A DNA stretch of 64,000 bases, taken from NCBI GenBank assembly GCA_965228545.1, contig OZ245822.1, positions 3,286,001-3,350,000 of the forward strand, given 5' to 3'. Shown piece after piece: positions 18,329 to 26,676 of the stretch. Position 1 is the first letter of the stretch. Each line of letters starts with the position of its first letter. The position numbers were made by a program, and so were the translations under genes. The notes beneath the pieces are model-generated. The model searched no databases. It was given only the letters and a program-made list of their open reading frames with translations, and was not told the DNA's origin. The DNA comes from HXMU1420-13 sp965228545 (GTDB lineage Bacteria; Bacteroidota; Rhodothermia; Balneolales; Balneolaceae).

Positions 18329-18476
18329 ATATAATGTTTAGTGTTTCGCTTTTTTATGACTCGTTGAATCTTGATTAAACCAAACACCAAAACCAATCTT
18401 CCATTAACCAAACCTCAATATTCTTTTTGTGCTTTTGCGATTTTGTATCGAGATTATGAGACAAAATTAGTCGACT

Positions 18477-19367
18477 ATGGAATCATTTATTGAGTTTTTT
18501 GAAAATATACCCTCCGCATTCCGGGCCGGGATTTTGATAGGTGGGATTTTCTTGTTTTGGATTATTGAAGGCGTATTTCCTCTATTTGAGTTTGGGTATC
18601 GGAAAGTACGTCATGCCGGAATTAACGCGGTTCTAACTGCTTTTTTTGTGGTGATTGGTCTGGGTTTTGCAGGAACTTTGTTGGGCGCTTCAGAATGGGT
18701 TACGGCCAATAATTTTGGGATATTAAACTGGATTTCGATTCCGGTTTGGTTACAAATTATTGTTGGAGTGATGCTGCTGGATTTTTTCGGGGCATTCTTG
18801 GTTCACTGGGTGGAACACAAAGTAAAGTGGATGTGGAAATTCCATCTGGTTCACCATTCTGATACCACCGTGGACGTTACCACCGGACTTCGCCACCACC
18901 CCGGCGAAGCCGTATTTCGAATGATCTTTACCATACTTGGAGTGATCGTTGTAGGCGCACCTATTTGGATTGTATTTTTCTATCAAACAATGTCGGCGGC
19001 CTTTACGCATTTCAATCATGCCAATATCCAAATGCCGAAAAAGCTCGACCGAGCGCTTTCTTTGGTATTTGTTACGCCGTATATGCACAAGGTGCATCAC
19101 CACTACACACAACCACTAACCGATACCAACTACGGTAATATTTTTGCTATCTGGGATCGGATTTTTGGAACCTTTGCCCAGGTAGACGACACCAAAGAGC
19201 TAGTGTATGGTATAGATACACACATGGATCCAAAAGAACACGATGATGTGGTTAATCTGTTGAAAATCCCCTTTCAGAAATACCGGCCACCGGTTGGGTC
19301 TAAGTTTGGGGGAGATGAAGAGGCTTCTTCCACGGAATCTGATAAACCGAATAGTAACATTTTTTGA
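18477..19367 (+). CDS. Sterol desaturase/fatty acid hydroxylase family membrane di-iron enzyme
   Basis: 296 aa with about four membrane helices. The histidine clusters of the family are present: HWVEHK, then HLVHH, a GLRHHPGE segment, and HKVHHH near the end followed by NYGNIFAIWDRIFGTF. These residues bind the di-iron centre that hydroxylates or desaturates lipids. The lipid substrate (carotenoid, sterol-like or fatty acid) cannot be read from sequence. The last 20 residues are hydrophilic. It stands alone between a terminator and an accessory patch on the other strand. Confidence 0.88.
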   Translation: MESFIEFFENIPSAFRAGILIGGIFLFWIIEGVFPLFEFGYRKVRHAGINAVLTAFFVVIGLGFAGTLLGASEWVTANNFGILNWISIPVWLQIIVGVMLLDFFGAFLVHWVEHKVKWMWKFHLVHHSDTTVDVTTGLRHHPGEAVFRMIFTILGVIVVGAPIWIVFFYQTMSAAFTHFNHANIQMPKKLDRALSLVFVTPYMHKVHHHYTQPLTDTNYGNIFAIWDRIFGTFAQVDDTKELVYGIDTHMDPKEHDDVVNLLKIPFQKYRPPVGSKFGGDEEASSTESDKPNSNIF

Positions 19368-19404
19368 ATTTTGTTTGTGGTGGAGTTACAAGTATTCAAG
19401 ATTA

Positions 19405-19430
19405 GACAGGAGAGTTTAAATTACACTCCC
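19405..19430 (+). repeat. Solitary IS right-end relic
   Basis: GACAG, a 3-base insertion (GAG or GGA), then AGTTTAAATTACACTCCC reproduce the right terminus of the IS at 10164-11483 almost exactly. No transposase or left end is found nearby, so this is probably the scar of an older, mostly deleted copy at the edge of the accessory patch. Confidence 0.75.
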
Positions 19431-19460
19431 TTATACTCCCTTCCTAAATTTCACACAATG

Positions 19461-20435
19461 TTATATCTCGTTTTTCATCCAGTTTGTTATTTCTGCCACA
19501 CTTTTTTCGGTAAATGGTTCTCCAAGGTTTTTATAGTTTTCAATACTGCCATTCTTACAAAGCTGAAAAAGATGATTATGATTAGTAAGAACACAACTTT
19601 TGATATTCTTTAACTTAAACGTATTTAAATACTCAAGCTCTTCAACAGTATTAACCTGGATGTCTTTTTCTCCAAATAATACTAGTATGGGAATATTCAA
19701 CTTCTTAAGATTAGTAATAATATTTTCAGTTAAAATGAATCTCCATTCCCATTCAGAAAAATCATCAATTAGAAATTCGATATCCTTGATTTCTTGTCTG
19801 GATAACTGTTCATGACCTTCTCCTCCAAAAAAATATTCTCTTAGTTGCTCTTTTAAATCTAAGTCAGTTTGGTCATTACCTTCATTCAGATTCTCAAAAT
19901 TAATAAGAAGATTAAATACTCCTTCTTTTTGCTTTACAGAGTTTTCAATTTCATAATAAGTATATCCTAATTCTGTACAGATATTAATATGCTGATCAAG
20001 TAAAGCCACTTTTCCATTCCTAAATATACCTGCACATAATATCAAAGCATCTACATCAATAACTGTAGCTACTTTTGTCGCTATTAATGTACCCTGACTA
20101 TGACCTAATAATAAAATACGGTTATAATTTGCGTTGTCTCTAAAGTACGAAATCACATTTATCCCGTCATTTACTATATCTATTGCTGATGATGAATAAT
20201 AATCTCCTTCGCTACCGTTTATTCCTCGATCGTTCCACCTGAATACATCATACCCCGCTTGATTTAGTTTTATTGAAAGGGAATAAAAAGGTTTTTTACA
20301 GTCTATTGTTTCATCTAAGTCTTGAGCACCTGAACCAGAAAAAAATATCACCAACGTATTGGATGAAACAGAATCTAATTGACCAATTAAATTAATACCC
20401 AAAGTTGAAGATTCTATTTCAATTTGTTTCGCCAT
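19461..20435 (-). CDS. Alpha/beta hydrolase (serine esterase-like)
   Basis: 324 aa from the ATG at 20435 (protein MAKQIEIESSTLGI); a longer frame reaches 20483 but would run through the attC-like hairpin. GHSQG is the nucleophile elbow, FFSGSG the oxyanion region, VLFGEKDIQV the acid region and TNHNHLFQ the His region. RWNDRGINGSEGDY is typical of small cytoplasmic esterase-like hydrolases. The gene is more AT-rich than the housekeeping genes, and it sits between an IS scar and a hairpin, so it is likely acquired. The ten bases GTTATATCTC (19460-19469) and GAGATATAAC (20438-20447) flank it as an inverted pair. Confidence 0.8.
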   Translation of the reverse strand: MAKQIEIESSTLGINLIGQLDSVSSNTLVIFFSGSGAQDLDETIDCKKPFYSLSIKLNQAGYDVFRWNDRGINGSEGDYYSSSAIDIVNDGINVISYFRDNANYNRILLLGHSQGTLIATKVATVIDVDALILCAGIFRNGKVALLDQHINICTELGYTYYEIENSVKQKEGVFNLLINFENLNEGNDQTDLDLKEQLREYFFGGEGHEQLSRQEIKDIEFLIDDFSEWEWRFILTENIITNLKKLNIPILVLFGEKDIQVNTVEELEYLNTFKLKNIKSCVLTNHNHLFQLCKNGSIENYKNLGEPFTEKSVAEITNWMKNEI

Positions 20436-20440
20436 ATGAG

Positions 20441-20501
20441 ATATAACGGTTTGTGTATGGTGCGTGTCCCGAAGGGCATGCACTATACCCGTTTTTGTGC
20501 C
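20441..20501 (-). other. attC-like imperfect hairpin between two accessory genes
   Basis: The 75-base gap between the Fic stop and the hydrolase start is dominated by one structure: 20455-20466 pairs with 20477-20488 (two G-U pairs), extended by CCC/GGG at 20468-20470 and 20474-20476, with one unpaired T at 20467 and a GAA loop. Outer arms share AACGG with unpaired bases on one side only. On the minus strand it ends with CGTTATA just before the hydrolase ATG, similar to the R' core of some integron attC sites. Both genes have the same orientation, as cassettes would. No integrase is in the window, so this is a suggestion only. Confidence 0.35.
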
Positions 20502-20510
20502 TTCGTGTTT

Positions 20511-21593
20511 TTAATTATCGAGAATGTTCATTAATGACGGGTTCAGATATAATTTTTCTTTACCGACTCTTACTGATTTTAGGAAACCTTTTTCTTCTAA
20601 AGCAATGAGATATTTCCCAACTGTTTTTGGGGTGCCTAAATCTATATCAATCAAGTTTTGTCTCTTTGTGTAAGGAAGTTTGAAGATGACTTCAACCAAA
20701 TCTTTGGAATACACTTTTGGGAGCTTTTCTTTTATTTCTTGTCCTGTAGTTTCCATTAGTTGAATTATTGACTCTAGTCTTTCTAAACCTTTAATGGCTG
20801 TAGTTTCCACCATGTCAAGCATATAGAGTATGAATTTAGACCAGTCATTATTCTCCGTAACTAATCTTAATACTTCGTAATACTTGTCCTTTTGATCAAT
20901 AATGTATTTACTAAGGAAAAGAGCAGGAACATCTAAAAGTTGCTCTAGTTTTAATTGAAGTAAAAGTAGAATGCGACCTGTTCTTCCATTACCGTCTGAA
21001 AATGGATGTATTGCTTCAAACTGGTAGTGTGAAATAGCCATTTTTATGAGAGGATCTATTGAATCATTTTCATTGATAAAAGTTTCGAGATTGGCCATCT
21101 TTGCTCGTATCAATTGTTCTCCCGAAGGGGGAGTGTAGATTACTTCTCCTTGTGAATTGGATAGCGTAGTTCCTGGTGTAGTTCTAATTCCCGCAGTATT
21201 TTGTTTAATACACTGTACAAGCTCAACACAAAGGTTAGTTGTTATGAATGGTTGTTTCTCTAGTCGGCTGAGCCCCAGCCAAATAGCTTCTTTATAGCTA
21301 ATCACTTCCTTGGTTGCAGGATTGTCGAATTTCTTATCTGCTACTACAGCTTGATATAAGTCGTCATTGGTCGTAATGATGTTCTCGATTTCAGAACTAG
21401 CCTTAGCTTCTTGTAAGTGAAGTGTGTCGAGAAATAAACTAGGGTTGGGAAGATTTCTTATTGTACCGTTGAGTTGAGCCAGAGCTCTACTAGCCCTAAT
21501 GGTTTTTGTTAAAATCTCTTTAGTCTCCAAATCAGCTTTAGGAGGAAGCAGCGGGAGATCGTTGTAGGGTTGAGATTTATTGAAGCCTTTCAT
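20511..21593 (-). CDS. Fic family protein (AMP-transferase type) with winged-helix C-terminus
   Basis: 360 aa. The Fic motif HPFSDGNGRTGR is complete at 196-207. An N-terminal inhibitory helix motif (S/T)xxxE(G/N) is present as S66-SEI-E70-N71, so it is a class II, self-inhibited Fic protein. An N-terminal Fic_N segment precedes it and the last 60 residues form a winged helix (TPKTVGKYLIALEEKGFLKS), which often binds its own promoter. Predicted to transfer AMP from ATP to a target protein; target unknown. A nested palindrome lies just upstream. No antitoxin gene is adjacent, consistent with intramolecular inhibition. Confidence 0.92.
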   Translation of the reverse strand: MKGFNKSQPYNDLPLLPPKADLETKEILTKTIRASRALAQLNGTIRNLPNPSLFLDTLHLQEAKASSEIENIITTNDDLYQAVVADKKFDNPATKEVISYKEAIWLGLSRLEKQPFITTNLCVELVQCIKQNTAGIRTTPGTTLSNSQGEVIYTPPSGEQLIRAKMANLETFINENDSIDPLIKMAISHYQFEAIHPFSDGNGRTGRILLLLQLKLEQLLDVPALFLSKYIIDQKDKYYEVLRLVTENNDWSKFILYMLDMVETTAIKGLERLESIIQLMETTGQEIKEKLPKVYSKDLVEVIFKLPYTKRQNLIDIDLGTPKTVGKYLIALEEKGFLKSVRVGKEKLYLNPSLMNILDN

Positions 21594-21952
21594 AACGAGG
21601 GTAACTTTTACACTTGAGTTATTTACGAGAGTAAAAATACTAAATAATTACCTTCGTTTTATTTTTAAAGGTAATCTTTACTCTCGTTCGACAACATGAG
21701 GCACAACATTAGAATAACACGCACTGTGTTCATGTTATCCTAGTTTCATCTTTAAGTATTACTGTTGTTATTCCAATATTAAGTTAGAGTAACATGAAGA
21801 AAAGTGAAATACTTGTAAAGTTTTAACATCACGTATTCTAAAAAACTGTCAAGATTGATTTGTCCGAGTTGCTTTCAGCCTAAGTCAAGCTTCACCCAGA
21901 ATGCAGTTGCCATAGCAAAACTTAAATACAGAAAATGGAAGCTTAGATAAAA
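21594..21952 (-). other. Intergenic region upstream of the Fic gene
   Basis: Apart from the operator-like palindromes at 21625-21687, these 359 bases hold only an imperfect hairpin GAATAACAC...GTGTTCATGTTATCC near 21710-21740 and AT-rich sequence. No credible gene was seen. The left part is the Fic promoter; the right part follows the ADH stop on the same strand. Confidence 0.5.
21625..21687 (-). promoter_or_regulatory. Nested palindromic operator before the Fic gene
   Basis: ACGAGAGTAAA (21625-21635) is matched by its exact complement TTTACTCTCGT (21677-21687). Inside them, ATTACCTT (21647-21654) is matched by AAGGTAAT (21668-21675). A further half-site, ACGAGGGTAA, overlaps the Fic start codon region near 21595-21605. 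The Fic protein's own winged helix is the obvious candidate ligand; this is inference. Confidence 0.55.
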
Positions 21953-22993
21953 CTAAAACCTGTTAATAACCAACACTCCCGAATGCTTAAACTCATTCAT
22001 TTTGGGTAGGATGGAAGTAGCCTCTTCGAGGGTAATAGTCCTTTCAATCAACTTTTGTGGAGCCAACTTTCCGGTTGAAATCAATTCCAACATTTCAGGG
22101 TATTTATATGCCTGCATCCCATGGCTTCCATAAATCTCCAGCTCGTTGGCAATCACTCGATCCATTGGTATTTTTGGGTGTTGATGATCTCCCGTTACTA
22201 ACCCTACTTGTACATGTCGACCTCGTTTACGGAGATTGGCAATGGAATTGAAACAAGTTTCTTGGCTACCTAATGCATCCATCGAAACATGGGCACCACC
22301 ATCGGTGATATCTTTAAGGTGTTCAATCAAATATTCATGCCGCAGGGCGTTTAAAACTATATCAGCACCGACCTCTTTCGCTTTAATTAGCGCCCCTTCA
22401 TTGATATCTACACCAATCACGGTTGCTCCAAGTGATTTAGCAATCATTATTGCTGAGAGCCCAACACCTCCACATCCATGAACCACAACAAATTCATGTT
22501 CTTTCACTTTAGCTTGATGAACAATTGCTCTAAATGAAGTGATGAATCGACAGCCAAGAGTTGCTGCGGTTACAAAATCGATTTCATCCGGAAGATGTAC
22601 AATGTTTACATCTGCGTGATCTATTCTGACAAACTCAGCAAATGAGCCCCAATGTGTGAAGCCCGGTTGTGACTGATGATCACACACCTGATGATTCCCT
22701 GAATTACATTGTGCACAAGTGCCACATCCACATACAAACGGGGTGGTCACGCGGTCACCAAGGTTAATTCCGCGTACATTTCTTCCAACGGCTGCAACTA
22801 TACCGGCAAGTTCATGCCCGGGAACATGTGGGAGTTTAATATCGGGATCGTGGCCCATCCAACCGTGCCAGTCACTGCGACAAAGTCCGGTAGCTCTTAC
22901 TTCAATAATTACGCTATGAGAGGAAAGAACGGGGTCTGAAACATTTTCTACCTTTATTTCATCTTGGAACGCATGAAAAATGGCTGCTTTCAT
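21953..22993 (-). CDS. Zinc-dependent alcohol dehydrogenase (MDR superfamily)
   Basis: 346 aa from ATG at 22993 (MKAAIFHAF); the longer frame adds a Cys/Lys-rich stretch that overlaps the upstream gene and is rejected. Catalytic zinc ligands are Cys38 and His60-Glu61; the structural zinc lobe is C90, C93, C96, C104. GCGGVGLSAIMIAKSLGA is the NAD(P)-binding loop. The enzyme oxidises or reduces alcohols/aldehydes; exact substrate unknown. It starts 10 bases after the SDR gene on the same strand, so the two oxidoreductases form an operon. Confidence 0.9.
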   Translation of the reverse strand: MKAAIFHAFQDEIKVENVSDPVLSSHSVIIEVRATGLCRSDWHGWMGHDPDIKLPHVPGHELAGIVAAVGRNVRGINLGDRVTTPFVCGCGTCAQCNSGNHQVCDHQSQPGFTHWGSFAEFVRIDHADVNIVHLPDEIDFVTAATLGCRFITSFRAIVHQAKVKEHEFVVVHGCGGVGLSAIMIAKSLGATVIGVDINEGALIKAKEVGADIVLNALRHEYLIEHLKDITDGGAHVSMDALGSQETCFNSIANLRKRGRHVQVGLVTGDHQHPKIPMDRVIANELEIYGSHGMQAYKYPEMLELISTGKLAPQKLIERTITLEEATSILPKMNEFKHSGVLVINRF

Positions 22994-23003
22994 GTGGCAA
23001 TAC

Positions 23004-23783
23004 TTATTTTTCTTCTTGCAGCTTTCTGATTTGCGACAATACCATCTTTTTGGGCACAAGAGGAGCTAATTGCAACTGTAGTTTCTGGGATGTTGATATT
23101 CCGGCTATTACATCTAATTTACCAATCATCATCCCATCATAACCGGCTTCAGCCACCATTCGAGCCGAGGCTGCTTTATTAAATAATTCCGTTTTATCCA
23201 TTCCGGAGGTTTCCGCGAATTCGGTTTCTGTAGCTCCTGGCAGTAAAGCAGTTACCGTAATTTTTGTTTCGTGAAGTTCTTCAGCTATAGCGTTAGAGAA
23301 CGAAGTTACATAGGCTTTGGTGGCATAGTATACAGCCTGTAAAGGCCCCGGAACTAAGCTTGCAGTAGACGATACATTCAGTATTCGGCCAGAGTTACGA
23401 GCTACCATGCTTGGTAGAAAACGCCGGGTTAGCTCGCTTAGAGCTATAATATTGAGTTGAATCATTGCGCGGTCATCTTTCCAGTCTCGTTCGTGAAACT
23501 TTCCCAATCCACCAAAACCAGCATTGTTAATTAAGTACTCAATTTCGATGCCTACATTGTCAAGCTCGTTAAATACTTGCTCTGGGGCATCTTCTGCGGT
23601 TAAATCTTTGGCAATTAAGTACACAGAAACACCGTGTTCTTCCTCAATTTCTGTCTTCAACTCTTCCAGCTTCTCTTGCCGGCGAGCTAGTAGCACGAGG
23701 TCTCCCCGATGAGCGGCATGAATACGTGCTAATTCTTTACCAATTCCACTGGAAGCTCCGGTAATTAAGGCTACATTTTTCAT
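23004..23783 (-). CDS. Short-chain dehydrogenase/reductase (SDR)
   Basis: 259 aa from ATG at 23783 (MKNVALITGASSGIG), preferred to the upstream start because the Rossmann fold should begin here. The cofactor motif TGASSGIG is at residues 8-15, NNAG near 86-89 and the catalytic Tyr152-x3-Lys156 with Ser138/139. It has the shape of DltE/YqjQ-like SDRs. First gene of a two-gene unit with the zinc alcohol dehydrogenase. Confidence 0.9.
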   Translation of the reverse strand: MKNVALITGASSGIGKELARIHAAHRGDLVLLARRQEKLEELKTEIEEEHGVSVYLIAKDLTAEDAPEQVFNELDNVGIEIEYLINNAGFGGLGKFHERDWKDDRAMIQLNIIALSELTRRFLPSMVARNSGRILNVSSTASLVPGPLQAVYYATKAYVTSFSNAIAEELHETKITVTALLPGATETEFAETSGMDKTELFNKAASARMVAEAGYDGMMIGKLDVIAGISTSQKLQLQLAPLVPKKMVLSQIRKLQEEK

Positions 23784-23866
23784 TGGATACAGATGTGATG
23801 TTTGTTGATGGTTGCTCAATGTACATCACATTTGGCAAAAAGTACGTTTACTCTCCATTTATTTGA

Positions 23867-26464
23867 TCAGGAACCTAAGAGATAGGAGAATTTTATCAGA
23901 AATACATTTTCCGGTTTCACAGAAAACAGCCCGTCAACGTCTGTAACTAAATCGAACTGTCCGTTTCCACCATCAAAACCGGTACGCCCTTGATTCCACA
24001 CAAAAAATACCAACGAGCCGGGGCGATACTCCCATCGAAGAACTAGGTTTGATCTAAATTGTCGGAAGCTGAAATCTTCGTTGCTTTCGAAATCCTGATT
24101 AGTAAAGGATAAATCGCGATCGAATCGATCTTCAAAATTATCTGCTTTTGGATTAGTGATTACTTTCGGATCAGAATAATCTACCGAACTGATGAATGGA
24201 GATCCGTAATATTGAATGGTTAAATCCGGCGATAGCACATAATCCATACGAAGTGTTAAACTCGAAGTAATTTGATCAATTTCACCAAAAATGTATTTGT
24301 TTTCACCACCATCTTGCAGTGTAGTTAAATATTGAAGCTCGCTATTTCGAACATTTATACTCGGCCGAAGGCTGAAAAACAAGGCGTCGTTTGGGCGATA
24401 CCGAGCTGAAAGACCATAGTTAATATTGTGGGCGGCATCATCAAAACCCCAAAACTGACTGTGGTTCAATCCAAATGAAATGTCCTGGCGATTGTCGGTA
24501 TTTACATTCATAAAGTAGTTATAACCACCAGGCACTTTCATCGATGGGCCTCCACGTAAAAACGAATTTGAAACTTCATCACCTTCTACATTAAATCCAC
24601 CGCTTACAAACCAATAATTCTGTAATTGGCCATTTACGTTGATGTTACCGCCTTTAAAAGTGTTGGTAGCTCCAAAATCCCAGCCCGTCCACTGGTTTAA
24701 ATTGATGTTTAGGTTCCTAAACACACCAATTGGATTTGCAAATCGATATCCTGCCCATACAACTTGAAAAATTGAATCACCCCGGCGTAAAAAGCCCATA
24801 TCATTAAGTTCAAGACCGGGTGAGCGCCAGGTAACCCAACCTAAGTAACGCCAGCCACTATTTGCTTGCTTTCCAAACTGAATGTTTCCGCCATGCCCGG
24901 ATAACGAAGTTCTGGTGGGATCAAACGTGGTATAGTCATTATCGGGACGTTGATAAAATCTTCGTGATGATAGTTGTTGCTGTTCAATTGCAGCAGCCGT
25001 GCCATTAATCTGACTGAATACCATGTTTGCCTGTAAATAATACGTTCGGTCTTTCCAGAATTGCTGAAAATTTAGGCCACCTGTATACGCACTTTTGTTT
25101 AGGTTATTAAGTGATGGATCGTCGATCATTCGATTAGTAGCGGTTGCCATCCCTCCGAATATGGTGTTGCCGTCATTCGCTTCCTGCTGTGCGCTTACTA
25201 AAAAATAGTTCGTCATGGGCTCAACAATTTCCTCGCTATCCGTTCCATTTCTAAACACATCAGCATATTCGGCGGCAGTTAGACTTTCCATCACGCCAAT
25301 ATTCAAGCCATTTTGTGTTTTCCCGGTCAGTTTTACAGCTCCCAAAATGGTAGTGTTTCTGGGAACATCGGCATATTCGTTTTGATTGCCATCTACATTC
25401 GGGAAGTTGTGAGGGCTTCTCCCTATACGGCGTGAGTAAAATAAATTATCGGATGAAAACGGATTTCCGCCACTGGAAATCTGGAAGGAAGTGATATTTC
25501 GCCCTTCAATAAAAAATGGTCGGCGTTCTTGAAAAAATGACTCGAAAGCAGATAGATTTACTTCCGAGGGATCGGCTTCTACTTGGCCAAAATCGGGGTT
25601 GATGGTGAAATCCACTGTAAAATCGTTGGTGATACCGATTTTACCATCCAATCCAACGCTTAAAGAAGGATCACTTCCATCACGAAATGGATTGCCGGGT
25701 TCCGCTTCGTAAGTTTCAAGTTTGGTTACGGTGTATGGCGCAATTTCAATCTGTTTTTTAGGTTTGATGCCTTCAATACCATGTAAGGTTCCAAACTGGC
25801 TAACCCAACCGGCACCTTCTTGAGGCATATATTGCCAAACGGAGCGCTCCTGATTACGGAAAAACCGACGCGTAAACTGAATACCCCAGGTTTGTTGATC
25901 ATTTGCATCGAATCGTAGTTGAGTAAAAGGGATTTTCATTTCCGCTATCCATCCTTCATTATCTACGGTGGTTTCGAAATCCCATAATGGATCCCAAGAT
26001 GAATCCCAGTTATTGCCATCATCGCTGATTGCTTCATCACCTTTTACGCCCGAAACACTGGCTGTAAACGAAAATGCGGTGCGTTTGTCGTAGTAACTGT
26101 CGATGTTGATTTCCACCCAATCACCTTCAAATCCATCACGACGAGATAGGCGGCGTACAATCTCTTCCGGGTTTGTGTCGTACGCTCGAATGGCTACGTA
26201 CAAGTTATCATTGTCATATAAAATTTTGATTGCTGTTTCCTGAGAAGGCTCTCCGCCGTGATCCGGTTCAATTTGAGTAAAATCTCCCGACCAATCCACC
26301 ATTTGCCAGGCGTTGTCGTCTAAACGGCCGTCAATAGATGGCGCCTGACCAAGTATTTTTTGCGTAGTGTATCTTCTTTCAAGAATTTCTGTTTGTTCCT
26401 GTGCGAAGGATTCTGAAATGGTGCCAAGGAGCACAAAAAGGCTCAAAAATTTTAGATGTCTCAT
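23867..26464 (-). CDS. Exported DUF5916 protein with N-terminal CBM9-like domain
   Basis: 865 aa with signal peptide (MRHLKFLSLFVLLGTISESFAQ). Residues about 35-230 match a carbohydrate-binding family 9-like domain (IDGRLDDNAWQ...DNLYVAIRAYD), followed by the DUF5916 region with SAFESFFQERRPFFIEG and alternating aromatic beta strands that suggest an outer-membrane barrel. Function is unproven; many copies occur per genome in this group. A possible TAnnTTTG-type -7 element (TACATTTG on the minus strand) lies at 26539-26546. Confidence 0.85.
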   Translation of the reverse strand: MRHLKFLSLFVLLGTISESFAQEQTEILERRYTTQKILGQAPSIDGRLDDNAWQMVDWSGDFTQIEPDHGGEPSQETAIKILYDNDNLYVAIRAYDTNPEEIVRRLSRRDGFEGDWVEINIDSYYDKRTAFSFTASVSGVKGDEAISDDGNNWDSSWDPLWDFETTVDNEGWIAEMKIPFTQLRFDANDQQTWGIQFTRRFFRNQERSVWQYMPQEGAGWVSQFGTLHGIEGIKPKKQIEIAPYTVTKLETYEAEPGNPFRDGSDPSLSVGLDGKIGITNDFTVDFTINPDFGQVEADPSEVNLSAFESFFQERRPFFIEGRNITSFQISSGGNPFSSDNLFYSRRIGRSPHNFPNVDGNQNEYADVPRNTTILGAVKLTGKTQNGLNIGVMESLTAAEYADVFRNGTDSEEIVEPMTNYFLVSAQQEANDGNTIFGGMATATNRMIDDPSLNNLNKSAYTGGLNFQQFWKDRTYYLQANMVFSQINGTAAAIEQQQLSSRRFYQRPDNDYTTFDPTRTSLSGHGGNIQFGKQANSGWRYLGWVTWRSPGLELNDMGFLRRGDSIFQVVWAGYRFANPIGVFRNLNINLNQWTGWDFGATNTFKGGNINVNGQLQNYWFVSGGFNVEGDEVSNSFLRGGPSMKVPGGYNYFMNVNTDNRQDISFGLNHSQFWGFDDAAHNINYGLSARYRPNDALFFSLRPSINVRNSELQYLTTLQDGGENKYIFGEIDQITSSLTLRMDYVLSPDLTIQYYGSPFISSVDYSDPKVITNPKADNFEDRFDRDLSFTNQDFESNEDFSFRQFRSNLVLRWEYRPGSLVFFVWNQGRTGFDGGNGQFDLVTDVDGLFSVKPENVFLIKFSYLLGS

Positions 26465-26676
26465 AGAAAAAGCGATTAGTACCTATTAACCAAATTTTGC
26501 TATGCATTACACGACATGATCCGCTGTTGGTTACGAAACAAATGTAAAATGTTGGTATCTAGTAGGTTGCGGTAATAGAGAAGTGGGGTTTATGCGTACG
26601 TGTTAAAAACCGTGAAATTATCTACCTCGATAGTCGTCAATAAATAGGGAAAAGACTCACAAGGTGTTCAAACCAA

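Noticed and set aside
19371..19613. Plus-strand frame after the sterol-desaturase gene
   Set aside because: It runs over the IS relic and antisense to the alpha/beta hydrolase gene, with no recognisable protein.
20436..20483. Longer start for the minus-strand alpha/beta hydrolase
   Set aside because: The extra codons lie within the hairpin region and encode no conserved sequence.
22994..23059. Longer start for the zinc alcohol dehydrogenase
   Set aside because: The extra residues are Cys/Lys-rich, not seen in the family, and overlap the SDR gene; the ATG at 22993 gives the usual MKAA start.
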